A stretch of DNA of 64,000 nt from Novosphingobium profundi (GCF_020524485.1 NZ_JAIVLF010000003.1:1-64000), one strand, 5' to 3'. Counted from the first letter of the stretch, positions 39,922 to 49,481 are shown. A program made the numbers and translations. The notes: a model not told the origin generated them from the letters alone.

Positions 39922-42810
39922 ATGCGTATCGGAACCCGTGCGAGCCTTGGAGCTCTTGCCGCCGCCCTTCTCGTCACCAGCCTCGCGCCGCTGCCGCTTG
40001 CGGCCCGCGACCGGACCGAAACGTCCGCGCCTGCCGCTACACCGGGCGCCGCCACCCCCGAAGAGCTCGTCGCCAAGGTCGACATCCCCTATGAGAGCTT
40101 CCAGCTTGAAAACGGGCTGACCACCATCGTCCACACCGACCGAAAGGCCCCGATCGTGGGCGTCACCGCCTACTACAAGGTCGGCTCCAAGAACGAGCCG
40201 CGCGGGCGCACCGGCTTTGCCCACCTCTACGAGCATCTCTTCTTCGGCGGCTCGGCGAACGTGCCCAACTTCGACATTCCGCTCGAGGCGGCGGGCTCCA
40301 CACCGACCAACGGCTCGACCTGGTACGACCGCACCAACTACGTCGAGACCGTGCCGACCGGCGCGCTCGACCTTGCGCTCTTCATGGAGAGCGACCGCAT
40401 GGGCTACCTGCTCCCGGCGGTCAGCCAGGAGAAGCTCGACCAGCAGCGCGGCGTCGTCCAGAACGAGAAGCGGCAGGGCGACAACCAGCCCTATGGGCTT
40501 GAAGACTACGTGATTTCCGATGGCCTGCTCCCCGTCGGCCACCCCTACCGCCACAGCACCATCGGCTCGATGGCGGACCTTGATGCGGCCTCGCTCACCG
40601 ACGTGCGTGCCTGGTTCACCGACCACTACGGCCCCAACAATGTCGTCCTCGTCCTTTCGGGCGACATCGACGCGAAGAGCGCGAAGCCCATGGTCGAAAA
40701 GTGGTTCGGCGCGATCCCGCGCGGGCCTGCGATCCACCCGGTGATGGCGGGCCCGGTGACGCTGAAGAAGAGCGCCTCGCGCGACATCACCGACCAGGTC
40801 CCGGTCCTGCGCCTCACGCGCACCTGGACAGGTCCCGGCCTCAACGATCCCGACGCGCCCGCGCTTGAGGTCGGTATGCACATCCTGGGCGGCCTTGCCT
40901 CCTCGCGCCTCGACAACGCACTGGTGCGCGGACAGGAGCTGGCGGTCGGCGTCACCGCCGGCGCGCAGACCTACGAGGCGATGAGCCAGCTTTCGATGGC
41001 GATGATGGTGAAGCCCGGCGTCGAGCGCGCCAAGGCCGAAGCCGCCTTCGATGCGGTCCTCGCCACGTACCTGAAGGAAGGCCCGAGCGAGGACGAACTG
41101 AAGCGTGCGGTCGTCTCCACCCTTTCCGACGAGATCGGGGCGCTCGAACGCGTCGGCGGCTTTGCGGGCAAGGGCGCGACACTGGCCGAGGGCATGGTCT
41201 ATTCGGACGATCCCGCCTTCTACAAGACGCGGCTTGAGGCCATGGCCGCGCTCACGCCCGAGAAGGTGCGCGCTGTCCTTGCCAAGTGGCTCTCGCGCCC
41301 GGTATTCAAGCTCGCAACGGTGCCGGGCGAGCGCACGCTCGATGGCGGCGCGCTGGGCGGTTGGGGCGATGAGGACACCACCCCAGCCCCCGCTCCCGAC
41401 GACAAGGCCCCCGCCCCCGAACTGGCCCCGGCGCCCGAACGCACAGCGCCCCCGCTCGGCACCATCGGCGATCTCGCCTTCCCCACGCTCGAACACGCCA
41501 CGCTTTCGAACGGTGTGCCTGTCACGCTCGCGCGCCGCACCGCGGTGCCCAAGCTGCAGCTCACCATCGCGTTCGATGCGGGCACCTCGGCCGACGCGCT
41601 CGACACGCCGGGCACACAGGCGCTCATGCTCGACATGCTCGATGAGGGCGCGAACGGCCTCGATGCGACCCAGCTTGCCGAAGCGCAGGAGCGCATCGGC
41701 GCCAGCATCGAGACCGGGGCAAGCACCGACACCAGCGTGCTCAACCTTGTCGCGCTGAGCGACAACCTCGCCCCCTCGCTCGATCTTGCCGCCGGGATCC
41801 TGCTGCATCCGACCTTTGCCCCCGAGGACGTCGCGCGGCTCAAGGCAACCCGCCAGGCGCAGCTCTCGCAGGCGCTCAGCTCACCCAACTCGCTGGCCCA
41901 GCGCACCCTTGGCGCCGCGCTCTACGGCACCCACCCCTATGCCCAGCCCAGCGATGGCCTGGGGGATGCCGCCTCGCTCGCTGCGCTGAGCGCGCAGGAC
42001 CTGAAAGCCGCGCACGCCAAGTGGATGCGCCCCGATCTGGCCCGCATCACCGTCGTGGGCGATGTGACGATGGCCGAATTGAAGCCCCTTCTCGAACGCG
42101 CCTTTGGCGGCTGGACGGCGCCCGCGACCCCGGCGCCCGTCAAGCACCTCGACGCGGCCACCCCGCAGGCGCGCGCGCGCATCCTGCTGGTCGACCGCCC
42201 CAATTCGCCCCAGTCGGTGATCATGGCGGGCCGCGTCCTGCCCATGGACGGCACCGCGAAGAACGGCGAGGCGCTTGACCTTGCCAACGACGTCCTTGGC
42301 GGTGGCTTCCTCTCGCGCCTCAACGCCGACATCCGCGAGGACAAGGGCTGGAGCTACGGCGTCAACTCGGGCGTCACGAAGAACGAAGGCCCCCGTACAT
42401 TCCTGGTGCGCGCGCCCGTCCAGGCCGACCGCACCGGCGATGCCATCGCCGCGATCCGCACCGACATGGCCGCGCTTCCGGGCGAAAAGCCGGTCACCGC
42501 AGAGGAGCTTCAGCGCGTTACCGAAGGCGCGATCCGGGGCCTTCCCAACCAGTTCGAGACCAACGCGTCAGTGGATGGCGCGATCCGCCTGAACCAGCGC
42601 CTCGGCCGGCCCGAGGATTACTACGCGACGCTCGCGCAGACCTACCGGGGCATCGATGCCGAGGACATCGGCGAAGCCGCACAGGCCTACCTGCAACCGG
42701 GCGAGCTGACCTTCGTTGTCGTTGGCGACCGCGCCGTGGTCGAGCCGCAACTCGAAAGCCTCGGCCTGCCGGTCGAGGTCATGCCCGCCCCCACCACGGA
42801 CAGCGAATAA
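39922..42810 (+). CDS. M16-family zinc peptidase with fused catalytic and non-catalytic halves
   Basis: The 962-residue exported protein carries two M16 modules in one chain. After a signal peptide (ALAAALLVTSLAPLPLAA), module 1 has the inverted zinc motif HxxEH in FAHLYEHLFFGG with the downstream Glu in the GYLLPAVS...VVQNEKRQ region. Module 2 (about 500-960) has no HxxEH but keeps the substrate-binding DKGWSYGVNSGVTKNEGPRTF. Pitrilysin-like and mitochondrial-processing-peptidase-like enzymes of proteobacteria are often arranged so. It should degrade peptides in the periplasm. The linker (TPAPAPDDKAPAPELAPAPE) is Pro/Ala-rich. The ATG at 39922 was chosen for the signal peptide; further upstream is not coding. 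Confidence 0.92.
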   Translation: MRIGTRASLGALAAALLVTSLAPLPLAARDRTETSAPAATPGAATPEELVAKVDIPYESFQLENGLTTIVHTDRKAPIVGVTAYYKVGSKNEPRGRTGFAHLYEHLFFGGSANVPNFDIPLEAAGSTPTNGSTWYDRTNYVETVPTGALDLALFMESDRMGYLLPAVSQEKLDQQRGVVQNEKRQGDNQPYGLEDYVISDGLLPVGHPYRHSTIGSMADLDAASLTDVRAWFTDHYGPNNVVLVLSGDIDAKSAKPMVEKWFGAIPRGPAIHPVMAGPVTLKKSASRDITDQVPVLRLTRTWTGPGLNDPDAPALEVGMHILGGLASSRLDNALVRGQELAVGVTAGAQTYEAMSQLSMAMMVKPGVERAKAEAAFDAVLATYLKEGPSEDELKRAVVSTLSDEIGALERVGGFAGKGATLAEGMVYSDDPAFYKTRLEAMAALTPEKVRAVLAKWLSRPVFKLATVPGERTLDGGALGGWGDEDTTPAPAPDDKAPAPELAPAPERTAPPLGTIGDLAFPTLEHATLSNGVPVTLARRTAVPKLQLTIAFDAGTSADALDTPGTQALMLDMLDEGANGLDATQLAEAQERIGASIETGASTDTSVLNLVALSDNLAPSLDLAAGILLHPTFAPEDVARLKATRQAQLSQALSSPNSLAQRTLGAALYGTHPYAQPSDGLGDAASLAALSAQDLKAAHAKWMRPDLARITVVGDVTMAELKPLLERAFGGWTAPATPAPVKHLDAATPQARARILLVDRPNSPQSVIMAGRVLPMDGTAKNGEALDLANDVLGGGFLSRLNADIREDKGWSYGVNSGVTKNEGPRTFLVRAPVQADRTGDAIAAIRTDMAALPGEKPVTAEELQRVTEGAIRGLPNQFETNASVDGAIRLNQRLGRPEDYYATLAQTYRGIDAEDIGEAAQAYLQPGELTFVVVGDRAVVEPQLESLGLPVEVMPAPTTDSE

Positions 42811-42830
42811 GCGATCAGGGAGAGAACACG

Positions 42831-43130
42831 ATGTCGGTAGCCGGAAGCTACGAATGCACCACGAAGACGCCGATGGGCACGCAGAAGGGCGTGCTCACCA
42901 TCGTGCCCGAAGGCGACACCTTCACCGGCACGATCGCAGGCGACCTTGGCGCCATGGACCTTGAGAACGGTACGATTGCCGGCAACACCATCGCCTGGAA
43001 GATGACGATGACCTCGCCCATGAAGATCGACCTCGACTGCAAGGCCTCCATCGAAGGCGATGACCTCACCGGCACGATCAAGGCCGGCTTCTTCGGCACG
43101 ATGGAGCTGAAGGGCACCCGGATCGGCTAA
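42831..43130 (+). CDS. Small conserved hypothetical protein, 99 residues
   Basis: The protein MSVAGSYECTTKTPMGTQKG is followed by alternating strands (GVLTIVPEGDTFTGTIAGDLG, GNTIAWKMTMTSPMKIDLDCKA, DDLTGTIKAGFFGTMELKGTRI), so it is an all-beta fold, like a small lipocalin-type or ligand-binding barrel. I do not assign a function. It has no signal peptide. AGGGAGA lies seven bases before the ATG and only 20 bases separate it from the M16 peptidase, so it is probably in that operon. A solo A hairpin follows. Confidence 0.7.
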   Translation: MSVAGSYECTTKTPMGTQKGVLTIVPEGDTFTGTIAGDLGAMDLENGTIAGNTIAWKMTMTSPMKIDLDCKASIEGDDLTGTIKAGFFGTMELKGTRIG

Positions 43131-43228
43131 GCCGCCCCCACCCCCCGAGGCCCAGATGACGCGCGTGCCTGGTGCGATGGGCCAATGAGGGCAGACACCT
43201 AACAAGGACAAACTCGAAGAAATTGATT

Positions 43229-43248
43229 CCGAGGGCCATCGCCCTCGG
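43229..43248 (-). repeat. Solo A-type hairpin
   Basis: A perfect CCGAGGGC-CATC-GCCCTCGG with the linker GGCTCCCCGAACTCGTCGA after it, but no module B. It is a truncated composite. Confidence 0.85.
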
Positions 43249-43388
43249 GCTCCCCGAACTCGTCGAAGGCAGCTCTGCCCGCCCCTGTTAATTTAAGATC
43301 GCAGGCGTCGAATGGGCCGAGTAACGGAAGGTCCGATTGCGGACTGATAAAGTAGATTGGCGCCGCATGAGTGAGCATCCAACTCTTC

Positions 43389-43415
43389 GTCATTCCCGCG
43401 AAGGCGGGAATCCAG
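43389..43415. repeat. 27-bp repeat, third copy
   Basis: Exact copy of 27937-27963. It lies at the 3' end of the second GIY-YIG remnant, as 28210-28236 does for the first, since that remnant is on the opposite strand. Confidence 0.9.
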
Positions 43416-43560
43416 TCAGCGCACCGCTTCAAGCCCCAGATCCGTGGCCAGATCGCGTCTCCCAGATTACCTTCCTCGATCAGTCGGAGCTTCCAGCCCC
43501 GGTTTCATAACGAGTGCTGAAGCCGTCGAAATATTTGGCCCGAGGCCAGCCCAGCAGCAT
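43416..43560 (-). pseudogene. Second GIY-YIG nuclease remnant
   Basis: Read on the minus strand, GFSTRYETGAGSSD matches GFSTRYGTEAGSSD of the first remnant, followed by the same frame-shifted tail. Upstream, the CTCGGGCC bases match the first remnant near 28015, but about 80 bases of the middle are gone. A further one-base deletion breaks the tail. Together with the 27-bp repeat, roughly 200 bases are near-identical to 28094-28300. It is an older or more deleted copy of the same element. Confidence 0.65.
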
Positions 43561-43602
43561 CACTCCATTGCGTATATTCGCGGTAGCTTTACATGAAGTT
43601 GA

Positions 43603-44121
43603 ATGGATGATTTCGTCGCACATACCTCGCGCTGGCGGGCCGCACTTATTGTCGCCACTTCGCTCGGCTTTGTTGCAATCGGAATATGGATGGCAGGATT
43701 GGTAGGACCGGTCCCGGTTACACGCAGAGCTGGCCTGTTGATGACCGAGATTTGGGGGTGGTTCTGTATTCTTTTCTTCGGAATGTGTGCGATTGGTGGC
43801 GCAAAGCTTTGGTGGACGAATGCTGAGCGCCTTCACATCAGTCGGTCAGGTATCCGGTGGGCAGGGTGGTCCAATCAGACCATCCCATGGGAAGAGATTA
43901 GTGACGTGACGGAATGGCGGCACAAAGGCACCAAATCTATCATATTGCATCTGCGCGATCCGTCGCGCTTTCCGGTGGAGGGTCCTGCAGTCCTAACAGG
44001 ACTATCAGGGCGCGCAAACCGGGCGATCACTGGGGGTGATGTTTCCATCACATTGTTGGGAACTGATCGCAAGTTCGACGAGGCCATATTAGCCATCGCA
44101 ACGTTTAGAGCTGACCGCTAA
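43603..44121 (+). CDS. STM3941-like membrane protein of unknown function
   Basis: The 172-residue protein has two N-terminal hydrophobic segments (about 12-34 and 44-70) and a cytoplasmic PH-like beta domain (ERLHISRSGIRWAGWSNQTIPWEEISDVTEW, SIILHLRDPSRFP). This plan is that of the STM3941 family, whose function is unknown. Base composition is visibly lower in GC than the neighbours and it follows a repeat-rich patch, both suggesting recent acquisition. The start at 43603 is the first ATG of the frame with weak upstream AAGT; a slightly different start is possible. No partner gene is adjacent. Confidence 0.7.
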   Translation: MDDFVAHTSRWRAALIVATSLGFVAIGIWMAGLVGPVPVTRRAGLLMTEIWGWFCILFFGMCAIGGAKLWWTNAERLHISRSGIRWAGWSNQTIPWEEISDVTEWRHKGTKSIILHLRDPSRFPVEGPAVLTGLSGRANRAITGGDVSITLLGTDRKFDEAILAIATFRADR

Positions 44122-44287
44122 CATCCGCTTTCCACCCCATCCCGACTGCTGGCCGCTCGGATAGCAAGCCTAACCGGACAGGCCGCTTTCTGGCGCGCCA
44201 GATCGGCCCGCGAACGACCGATAAGGGCGCAAAGCCGAAAGAGGGCGCCACCAGTCGGAAGGACCTGCCCTCTCCGATGCCGGGAGC

Positions 44288-44307
44288 GCGAGGGCGATGG
44301 CCCTCGC
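44288..44307 (+). repeat. Solo A-type hairpin with a compensatory change
   Basis: GCGAGGGC-GATG-GCCCTCGC: the outer C-G pair of the usual stem is G-C here, so pairing is kept although both bases changed. Linker GGGAG precedes it but no module B is nearby. Confidence 0.8.
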
Positions 44308-44407
44308 ATGGGCTTTGCCTTCCCTTTCTTCGCGGGTGTTTCGCGTAACGGCCCTATCCTGGCGCTGACGGCGACGTCGCGTGGAGCGCACATCCGACCT
44401 AGCCACG

Positions 44408-44443
44408 AAAAAGCCCCGGTGGAACGATCCACCGGGGCTTTTT
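44408..44443. terminator. Strong bidirectional terminator, gatB and the STM3941-like gene
   Basis: A perfect 16-bp stem (44408-44423 with 44428-44443) with an ACGA loop has A5 on one side and T5 on the other, so it works on both strands. It lies 20 bases past the gatB stop on the minus strand. Confidence 0.93.
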
Positions 44444-44463
44444 GGTGTGCCGAACGGGCGAGA

Positions 44464-45960
44464 TCAGCCGAGCTTGGCTTTCAGGATCTCGTTGACGACC
44501 TGCGGGTTGCCCTTGCCCTTCATGGCCTTCATCGTCTGGCCGACGAAAAAGCCGAAGAGCGCGACCTTGCCGCCCTTGTACTGTTCGACCTTGTCGGCGT
44601 TGGCTTCGAGGACCTTGTCGATCTCGGCCTCGATGGCGCCGGTGTCGGACTCCTGCTTGAGGCCTTCGCGCTCGACGATTGTCTCCGCCTCGTCGCCGGT
44701 GTCGAGCATGATTTCGAGGACCTGCTTGCCCGCCGAACCCGAAATCGTGCCCTTGGCGATGAGTGCCAGAAGATCGCCGCCCTTTTCAGGGGTTACGGGC
44801 GATTCCTCAAGGCTGGTGCCCAGCTTGTTGAGCGCGCCGAACAGTTCCGAGATCAGCCAGTTGGCGGCCTGCTTGGACACCTCGGCGGGCGCCTTGCCCG
44901 ACGCCTTGGCGGTTTCGGCCAGAAGGCGCTCGAACCACTTGGCGGTGTCGACGTCGGCGGTCAGCACCTGTGCGTTGTAGGCCGAGAGGCCCAGCTCGTT
45001 CTCGTAGCGCGCCTTCTTCGCGTCGGGCAGCTCGGGCAGCGAGTTGCGGCAATCCTCGAGGAAGTCGTCTTCCAGGATCAGCGGCAAGAGGTCGGGATCG
45101 GGGAAGTAGCGGTAATCGTGCGCGTCTTCCTTCGAACGCATCGAGCGGGTCGAGCCGGTATTGGGATCGAACAGGCGCGTTTCCTGCACGATCTTGCCGC
45201 CCGCTTCCAGCACGTCGACCTGGCGCATCGCCTCGTGCTCGATCGCCTGCATGACGAAGCGCACCGAGTTCACGTTCTTGGTCTCGGTACGGGTACCCAG
45301 CTCCTCGCCCGGCTTGCGCACCGAGACGTTGACGTCCGCGCGCATCGAGCCCTGGTCCATGTTGCCGTCGCACGAGCCCACGTAGCGCAGGATCTGGCGC
45401 AGCTTGGAAACGTAAGCCCCGGCCTCGGCGGGCGAAGTCATGTCCGGGCGGCTGACGATTTCCATCAGCGCCACGCCCACGCGGTTGAGGTCGACGTAGG
45501 ACATCGTCGGGTGCTGATCGTGCATCAGTTTCCCTGCGTCCTGCTCGACGTGGATGCGCTCGATGCCGATGACCTTGTCTTCGGGGATCCCCGCCTTCTC
45601 GTCGGCTTCGATGACAAGCTGCCCCTCACCCACGATCGGGTGGTAGAGCTGGCTGATCTGGTAGCCCTGCGGAAGGTCGGCGTAGAAGTAGTTCTTGCGG
45701 TCGAAGCGCGAGTATTTGTTGATCTGCGCATTGATCGCCATGCCGGTGCGCACCGCCTGGCGGATGCACTCCTTGTTGGGCACGGGCAGCATGCCGGGCA
45801 TCGCCGCGTCGATCAGCGCGACCTGCGTGTTGGGCTCGGCGCCAAATTCGGTCGCCGCGCCCGAGAACAGCTTGGCCTGCGAGGAGACCTGCGCATGGAC
45901 TTCAAGGCCGATCACGACCTCCCACTCGCCCGTTGCGCCCTGAATACGATAGGTGCTCAT
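44464..45960 (-). CDS. gatB: Aspartyl/glutamyl-tRNA amidotransferase subunit B
   Basis: The 498-residue subunit binds misacylated Glu-tRNA(Gln)/Asp-tRNA(Asn) and phosphorylates the side chain before GatA-derived ammonia amidates it. [24 protein letters not shown], the start of the GatB cradle domain, is followed by [60 protein letters not shown] and [11 protein letters not shown]. The C-terminal helical YqeY-like tail ends [15 protein letters not shown]. The length is typical. It lies one base after gatA on the same strand. Its presence means this bacterium makes Gln-tRNA and/or Asn-tRNA by the indirect route. Confidence 0.97.
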   Translation of the reverse strand: MSTYRIQGATGEWEVVIGLEVHAQVSSQAKLFSGAATEFGAEPNTQVALIDAAMPGMLPVPNKECIRQAVRTGMAINAQINKYSRFDRKNYFYADLPQGYQISQLYHPIVGEGQLVIEADEKAGIPEDKVIGIERIHVEQDAGKLMHDQHPTMSYVDLNRVGVALMEIVSRPDMTSPAEAGAYVSKLRQILRYVGSCDGNMDQGSMRADVNVSVRKPGEELGTRTETKNVNSVRFVMQAIEHEAMRQVDVLEAGGKIVQETRLFDPNTGSTRSMRSKEDAHDYRYFPDPDLLPLILEDDFLEDCRNSLPELPDAKKARYENELGLSAYNAQVLTADVDTAKWFERLLAETAKASGKAPAEVSKQAANWLISELFGALNKLGTSLEESPVTPEKGGDLLALIAKGTISGSAGKQVLEIMLDTGDEAETIVEREGLKQESDTGAIEAEIDKVLEANADKVEQYKGGKVALFGFFVGQTMKAMKGKGNPQVVNEILKAKLG

Positions 45961-45961
45961 A

Positions 45962-47446
45962 TTACCACCACTTCTCCGGCTTGGCCGTAAACTGTGCGCG
46001 CTGCTCGAGCGCGAGACCTGCGTTGAGGACGCCCTGTTCGTCGAACGCCTTGCCGATGATCTGGAGACCCAGCGGCAGACCGTCCTTCGAGAGCCCGGCG
46101 GGCACCGACATGGCCGGAAGGCCCGCCAGCGACGCGGGGACCGAGAACACGTCGTTGAGGTACATCGAAAGCGGATCGTCGACGTTCTCGCCCAGCGCGA
46201 AGGCCGGGGTCGGGGTCGTCGGCGCGAGGATCACGTCGCATTCCTCGAAGGCCTTCTGGAAGTCCTGCGAGATGAGCGTGCGCACCTTCTGGGCCTGCGT
46301 GTAGTAGGCATCGTAGAAGCCCGCCGAGAGCACGTAGGTGCCGATCAGGATGCGGCGCTTGACCTCGTCACCGAAGCCGGCGGCGCGGGTGGCGGCGTAC
46401 ATGTCCTGGAGGTTCGCGCCCTCGGGAAGGTCGCGCAGGCCATAGCGCACGCCATCATAGCGCGCGAGGTTCGAGGACGCCTCGGCCGGTGCGATGATGT
46501 AATAGGTCGGCAGCGCGTACTTGGTGTGCGGCAGCGAAATGTCGATGACCTTCGCGCCCGCGTCCTTGAGCCAGGCAACGCCCTGGTCCCACAGCGCGAC
46601 GATTTCGGCGTCCATGCCGTCCATGCGGTATTCGCGCGGGATGCCCACGGTCTTGCCCGAAAGATCGGCCGAGAGGAGCTCCTCCCAATTGGGCACGGGC
46701 ATGTCGAGGCTGGTCGCGTCCTTGGGATCAAACCCGGCCATGGCTTCGAGCATGATCGCGCAGTCGCGCGTGTCCCGCGCCATCGGGCCCGCCTGGTCGA
46801 GCGAGCTGGCAAAGGCCACGACGCCCCAGCGCGAGCAGCGCCCGTAGGTCGGCTTGATGCCGGTGGTGCCGGTGAAGGCGGCGGGCTGGCGGATCGAGCC
46901 GCCGGTGTCGGTGCCGGTCGCCGCCGGAGCGAGACGGGCCGCCACGGCCGCCGAGGAACCGCCCGAGGAACCGCCCGGTGCCAGCTGCGCGTTCGAGCCG
47001 GCCTTGCGCCAGGGCGAGATCACGTTGCCGAAGTAGCTGGTCTCGTTCGAGGAGCCCATCGCGAACTGGTCAAGGTTGAGCTTGCCCAGCATCCCTGCGC
47101 CCGCGTTCCACAGGTTCTGGGACACGGTCGATTCGTACTGCGGCTTGAAGCCTTCGAGGATGTGGCTGGCGGCCGTCGTCTGCACGTCGAAGGTCGCAAA
47201 GAGGTCCTTCATGCCGATGGGCACGCCGCCCATCTTGCCAAGGTCCTCGCCCTTCGCGCGCTTCGCGTCGGTGGCCTTGGCGGCGTCCAGCGCCATTTCG
47301 GGAGTGGCGACGATGAAGGCGTTCAGGGCCTCCTGCGCGGCCGCGACGTTGGCGTTGAACGCCTCGGCCACTTCCACGGCGGTGAAGTCACCGGCTTTCA
47401 CGCCGTCGCGGATCTGCGCGACGCCAAGTTCTGTAAGATCGGTCAT
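45962..47446 (-). CDS. gatA: Aspartyl/glutamyl-tRNA amidotransferase subunit A
   Basis: The 494-residue amidase subunit releases ammonia from glutamine for GatB. The amidase-signature Ser-cisSer-Lys triad is in place: Lys in [11 protein letters not shown], the Gly/Ser-rich [21 protein letters not shown] and [48 protein letters not shown] follows as in other GatA. The AGAAC/GGTGAG region before the ATG at 47446 fits a ribosome site. It follows gatC by 106 bases and precedes gatB by one base. Length is typical. Confidence 0.97.
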   Translation of the reverse strand: MTDLTELGVAQIRDGVKAGDFTAVEVAEAFNANVAAAQEALNAFIVATPEMALDAAKATDAKRAKGEDLGKMGGVPIGMKDLFATFDVQTTAASHILEGFKPQYESTVSQNLWNAGAGMLGKLNLDQFAMGSSNETSYFGNVISPWRKAGSNAQLAPGGSSGGSSAAVAARLAPAATGTDTGGSIRQPAAFTGTTGIKPTYGRCSRWGVVAFASSLDQAGPMARDTRDCAIMLEAMAGFDPKDATSLDMPVPNWEELLSADLSGKTVGIPREYRMDGMDAEIVALWDQGVAWLKDAGAKVIDISLPHTKYALPTYYIIAPAEASSNLARYDGVRYGLRDLPEGANLQDMYAATRAAGFGDEVKRRILIGTYVLSAGFYDAYYTQAQKVRTLISQDFQKAFEECDVILAPTTPTPAFALGENVDDPLSMYLNDVFSVPASLAGLPAMSVPAGLSKDGLPLGLQIIGKAFDEQGVLNAGLALEQRAQFTAKPEKWW

Positions 47447-47552
47447 TGGTTCTCACCTGTCGCCCGGGCACAGAGGCGCGCCGCAGGGCAGATAGCAAGC
47501 GGGCTTCCCGGCTGTGCGGGAAGGACGAAAGGGTGGGCGGATGCCCGCCAGG

Positions 47553-47855
47553 TCACTCGATGACCTTGGGCACACCGAAGAAGCCGTGCTCGGCCACCGG
47601 CGCGTTGGCGAGGACTTCCTCGCGCTTGCCGCCGCCGGTCAGCGGATCGGCATCGACCACGTCCTCGCGCAGGCGCAGCGTGTTGGGGATCACCGCGGTC
47701 ATCGGCTCGACATTCGAGGTGTCGACCTCGCCGAGTTGCTCGACCCAGTTGAGGATCCCGTTGAGCTCGGGCACCATCGCCTCCAGCTCACCCTCGGTCA
47801 CCTTGATGCGGGCAAGGCTCGCGATCTTCGCAACGGTTGCGGTATCGACCGACAT
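47553..47855 (-). CDS. gatC: Aspartyl/glutamyl-tRNA amidotransferase subunit C
   Basis: The 100-residue protein [52 protein letters not shown] is a standard GatC, which wraps around and stabilises the GatA-GatB pair. The [17 protein letters not shown] stretch matches the conserved tail. AAGGAAC before the ATG at 47855 supports the start. It heads the gatCAB operon on the minus strand. The promoter lies in the gap above it. Confidence 0.95.
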   Translation of the reverse strand: MSVDTATVAKIASLARIKVTEGELEAMVPELNGILNWVEQLGEVDTSNVEPMTAVIPNTLRLREDVVDADPLTGGGKREEVLANAPVAEHGFFGVPKVIE

Positions 47856-48170
47856 GACGTTCCTTTTCGAAGGTTGTTCTCTTCACGGCGGCGAACACGC
47901 GCCGCGCAGCAGGCCAAAGCCGCTAGCACCGGCGGGCCCGCGCTTCAAGCGGGAGAGGGACGGGGCTGGAACAGGGGACGGCAGAAGGACACAGCCTCTT
48001 CAAGGGGTCATCACCCCTTGACCCCAAAATCGGCAGCCCCGCCTTTCTCAGCCAGGGCGGCGCGACAAAGGTGAGCTGGACAGTTCGGGGAGCCCGAGGG
48101 CGATGGCCCTCGGATCTGTCTTTTCCGAGTGTTCTGCTTTTGCCGCCCACTCTTACTGGAGGAAGGTGGC
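47856..48170. other. Gene-free gap with composite element copy 8
   Basis: Between the gatC start and the FKBP gene 3' end. A composite element fills 48001-48113. The remaining bases at 47856-48000 are where the gatCAB promoter must be. No gene is seen. Confidence 0.5.
48001..48113 (+). repeat. Composite hairpin element (copy 8) with a compensated B stem
   Basis: Module B is CAAGGGGT-CATC-ACCCCTTG (48001-48020): the inner C-G pair is T-A, so pairing is kept. Module A (48094-48113) is the usual form. Length is 113 bp. Confidence 0.92.
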
Positions 48171-48707
48171 CTACTTCTTCGGCTCTTCCTTGGCGTCCCC
48201 CTGCGCCGCCTCGATGCGCGCTCTCGCCGCGGCTTCCTGCTCGGCGCGGATTGCGGCCATCATCTCGCGGATCTCGTGCGGGGTCTTGTAGTCGATCAGG
48301 TCGACTTCGAAGACGAGCTTGGAATTGGGGGGGATCGGGCCGGACTGGCGCGCGCCGTAGCCCAGTTCGGGCGGGATGGTCAGGCGGTAGCGCCCGCCGC
48401 GCTTCATCTGCATGAGCCCCTGGGCAAAGCCGGGGACGACGCCGTTGAGGTCCATCGGCACGCGCTCGTTGGCATCGAACACCGTGCCATCTGTCAGCAT
48501 GCCCTTGTAGTTGACGAGCACGAAGGAGCCGGCGGGCGGCGGATCGCCCTCGCCCTCCTGCAGTGTCTCGACGATGACTTCGGGCTCGGCCTCCTCGGGG
48601 GGAACCGGGGTGGTCGCGGCCTCCTGGGCCCGCACCGCAGCGGCGCTGCCCGGAACGAACAAGACCGCCGCGGCCAGGGCGGCCACAGCGGTCGTGATGC
48701 TCTTCAT
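48171..48707 (-). CDS. Exported FKBP-type peptidyl-prolyl isomerase
   Basis: The 178-residue protein starts with a signal peptide (AALAAAVLFVPGSAAAVRAQ). After an acidic linker it has an FKBP domain: GSFVLVNYKGMLTDGTVFDANERVPMDLNGVVPGFAQGLMQMKRGGRYRLTIPPELGYGARQSGPIPPNSKLVFEVDLIDYK, with the hydrophobic pocket residues Tyr, Phe, Asp, Val-Ile-Pro region and Tyr in place. A charged, helical tail (EIREMMAAIRAEQEAAARARIEAAQGD) follows. It should speed folding of secreted proteins. It is 16 bases downstream of a second FKBP gene, on the same strand, so both are probably in one transcript. Confidence 0.92.
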   Translation of the reverse strand: MKSITTAVAALAAAVLFVPGSAAAVRAQEAATTPVPPEEAEPEVIVETLQEGEGDPPPAGSFVLVNYKGMLTDGTVFDANERVPMDLNGVVPGFAQGLMQMKRGGRYRLTIPPELGYGARQSGPIPPNSKLVFEVDLIDYKTPHEIREMMAAIRAEQEAAARARIEAAQGDAKEEPKK

Positions 48708-48723
48708 TGCGGGAAGCTCCGAC

Positions 48724-49248
48724 TTACTCGGAGGGAGCCTCGGGCGCGCCCGGAGCGCCGCCCTGCATCTGCTGCATCTGCATCATCTGCTGCATCATGC
48801 GCTGCTGCTGTTCGATCTCGGCCTTGCTGCGGAAGTCGAGCAGCTCGATCTCGAAGGTGAGGTCGGTGTTGGGCGCGATCTCGCCCTGGCCCTTTTCACC
48901 GTAGGCCAGCTCGGAGGGGATATCGACGGTGTACTTGCCGCCCGCCTGCATCTTCTGCAGCGCGGTCGAGAAGCCGGGGATCACGCCGTCCAGTTCCATC
49001 GGGACCTGCTGGGCCTCGTCGAAGACCTTGCCGTCGGGAAGCGTGCCCTTGTAGTTGATGAGAACCATGTCCTCGGTCGTCGGCGAGGGGCCGTGGCCTT
49101 CGGTCAGGGTCTTGACGTGGACCTGCGCGGGCATCGCGGCATAGGCAACGCCGGCACCGGCCAGCGCGAGAGCAAGCGCGCCCACCCAGATCTTCGACAG
49201 GGAGCCCTTCTTGACGGGCTGGAGCGGGACGCGGGTGATCTCAGTCAT
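48724..49248 (-). CDS. Membrane-anchored FKBP-type peptidyl-prolyl isomerase
   Basis: The 174-residue protein has a short cytoplasmic start (MTEITRVPLQPVKKGSLSK), one transmembrane anchor (IWVGALALALAGAGVAYA), and a periplasmic FKBP domain with DMVLINYKGTLPDGKVFDEAQQVPMELDGVIPGFSTALQKMQAGGKYTVDIPSELAYGEKGQGEIAPNTDLTFEIELLDF. The tail is Gln/Met-rich (QQQRMMQQMMQMQQMQ), unusual for the family. The ATG at 49248 gives the anchor protein; the frame extends upstream but without support. It lies just ahead of the other FKBP gene. The pair differ in their attachment, one soluble and one anchored. Confidence 0.9.
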   Translation of the reverse strand: MTEITRVPLQPVKKGSLSKIWVGALALALAGAGVAYAAMPAQVHVKTLTEGHGPSPTTEDMVLINYKGTLPDGKVFDEAQQVPMELDGVIPGFSTALQKMQAGGKYTVDIPSELAYGEKGQGEIAPNTDLTFEIELLDFRSKAEIEQQQRMMQQMMQMQQMQGGAPGAPEAPSE

Positions 49249-49362
49249 CGTATCGTGTGGCCTCGTGACGAATGTGTGCCGCAGACTCGGCACATGTGCG
49301 CAGATAGCGCCCCCAAGCCTCTGCGCAAAGCCACCTTTTTCAAGGGTTGCCAGATGCACCAA

Positions 49363-49389
49363 GGGCGCGAACCGGTTACGGTCGCGCCC
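49363..49389 (-). terminator. Possible rpsU terminator hairpin
   Basis: On the minus strand GGGCGCGACCG and CGGTTCGCGCCC pair with a bulge over a short loop, followed by TTGGTGC. The stem is strong but the T run is weak, so this is tentative. It lies about 93 bases beyond the rpsU stop. Confidence 0.4.
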
Positions 49390-49481
49390 TCATGGCTCAA
49401 GCGGCCCCGGCATTCAAGTCCAAGGCCTGTATCGAGGTGCCCGAACGCGCACCAACAGATGCACGTTCGGCAAACGCCGTC

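Larger units (their letters stand above)
43131..43602. other. Repeat-rich gap with a second GIY-YIG remnant
   Basis: This 472-base gap holds a solo A hairpin (43229-43248), an exact 27-bp repeat (43389-43415) and, on the minus strand at about 43420-43560, a heavily eroded GIY-YIG remnant. No intact gene is seen. The composition falls toward that of the next gene. Confidence 0.65.
44122..44463. other. Gene-free gap with degenerate hairpin and shared terminator
   Basis: These 342 bases hold a covarying A hairpin (44288-44307) and a 16-bp-stem terminator (44408-44443). No gene is supported; open frames extend from the gatB antisense side only. Confidence 0.55.
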
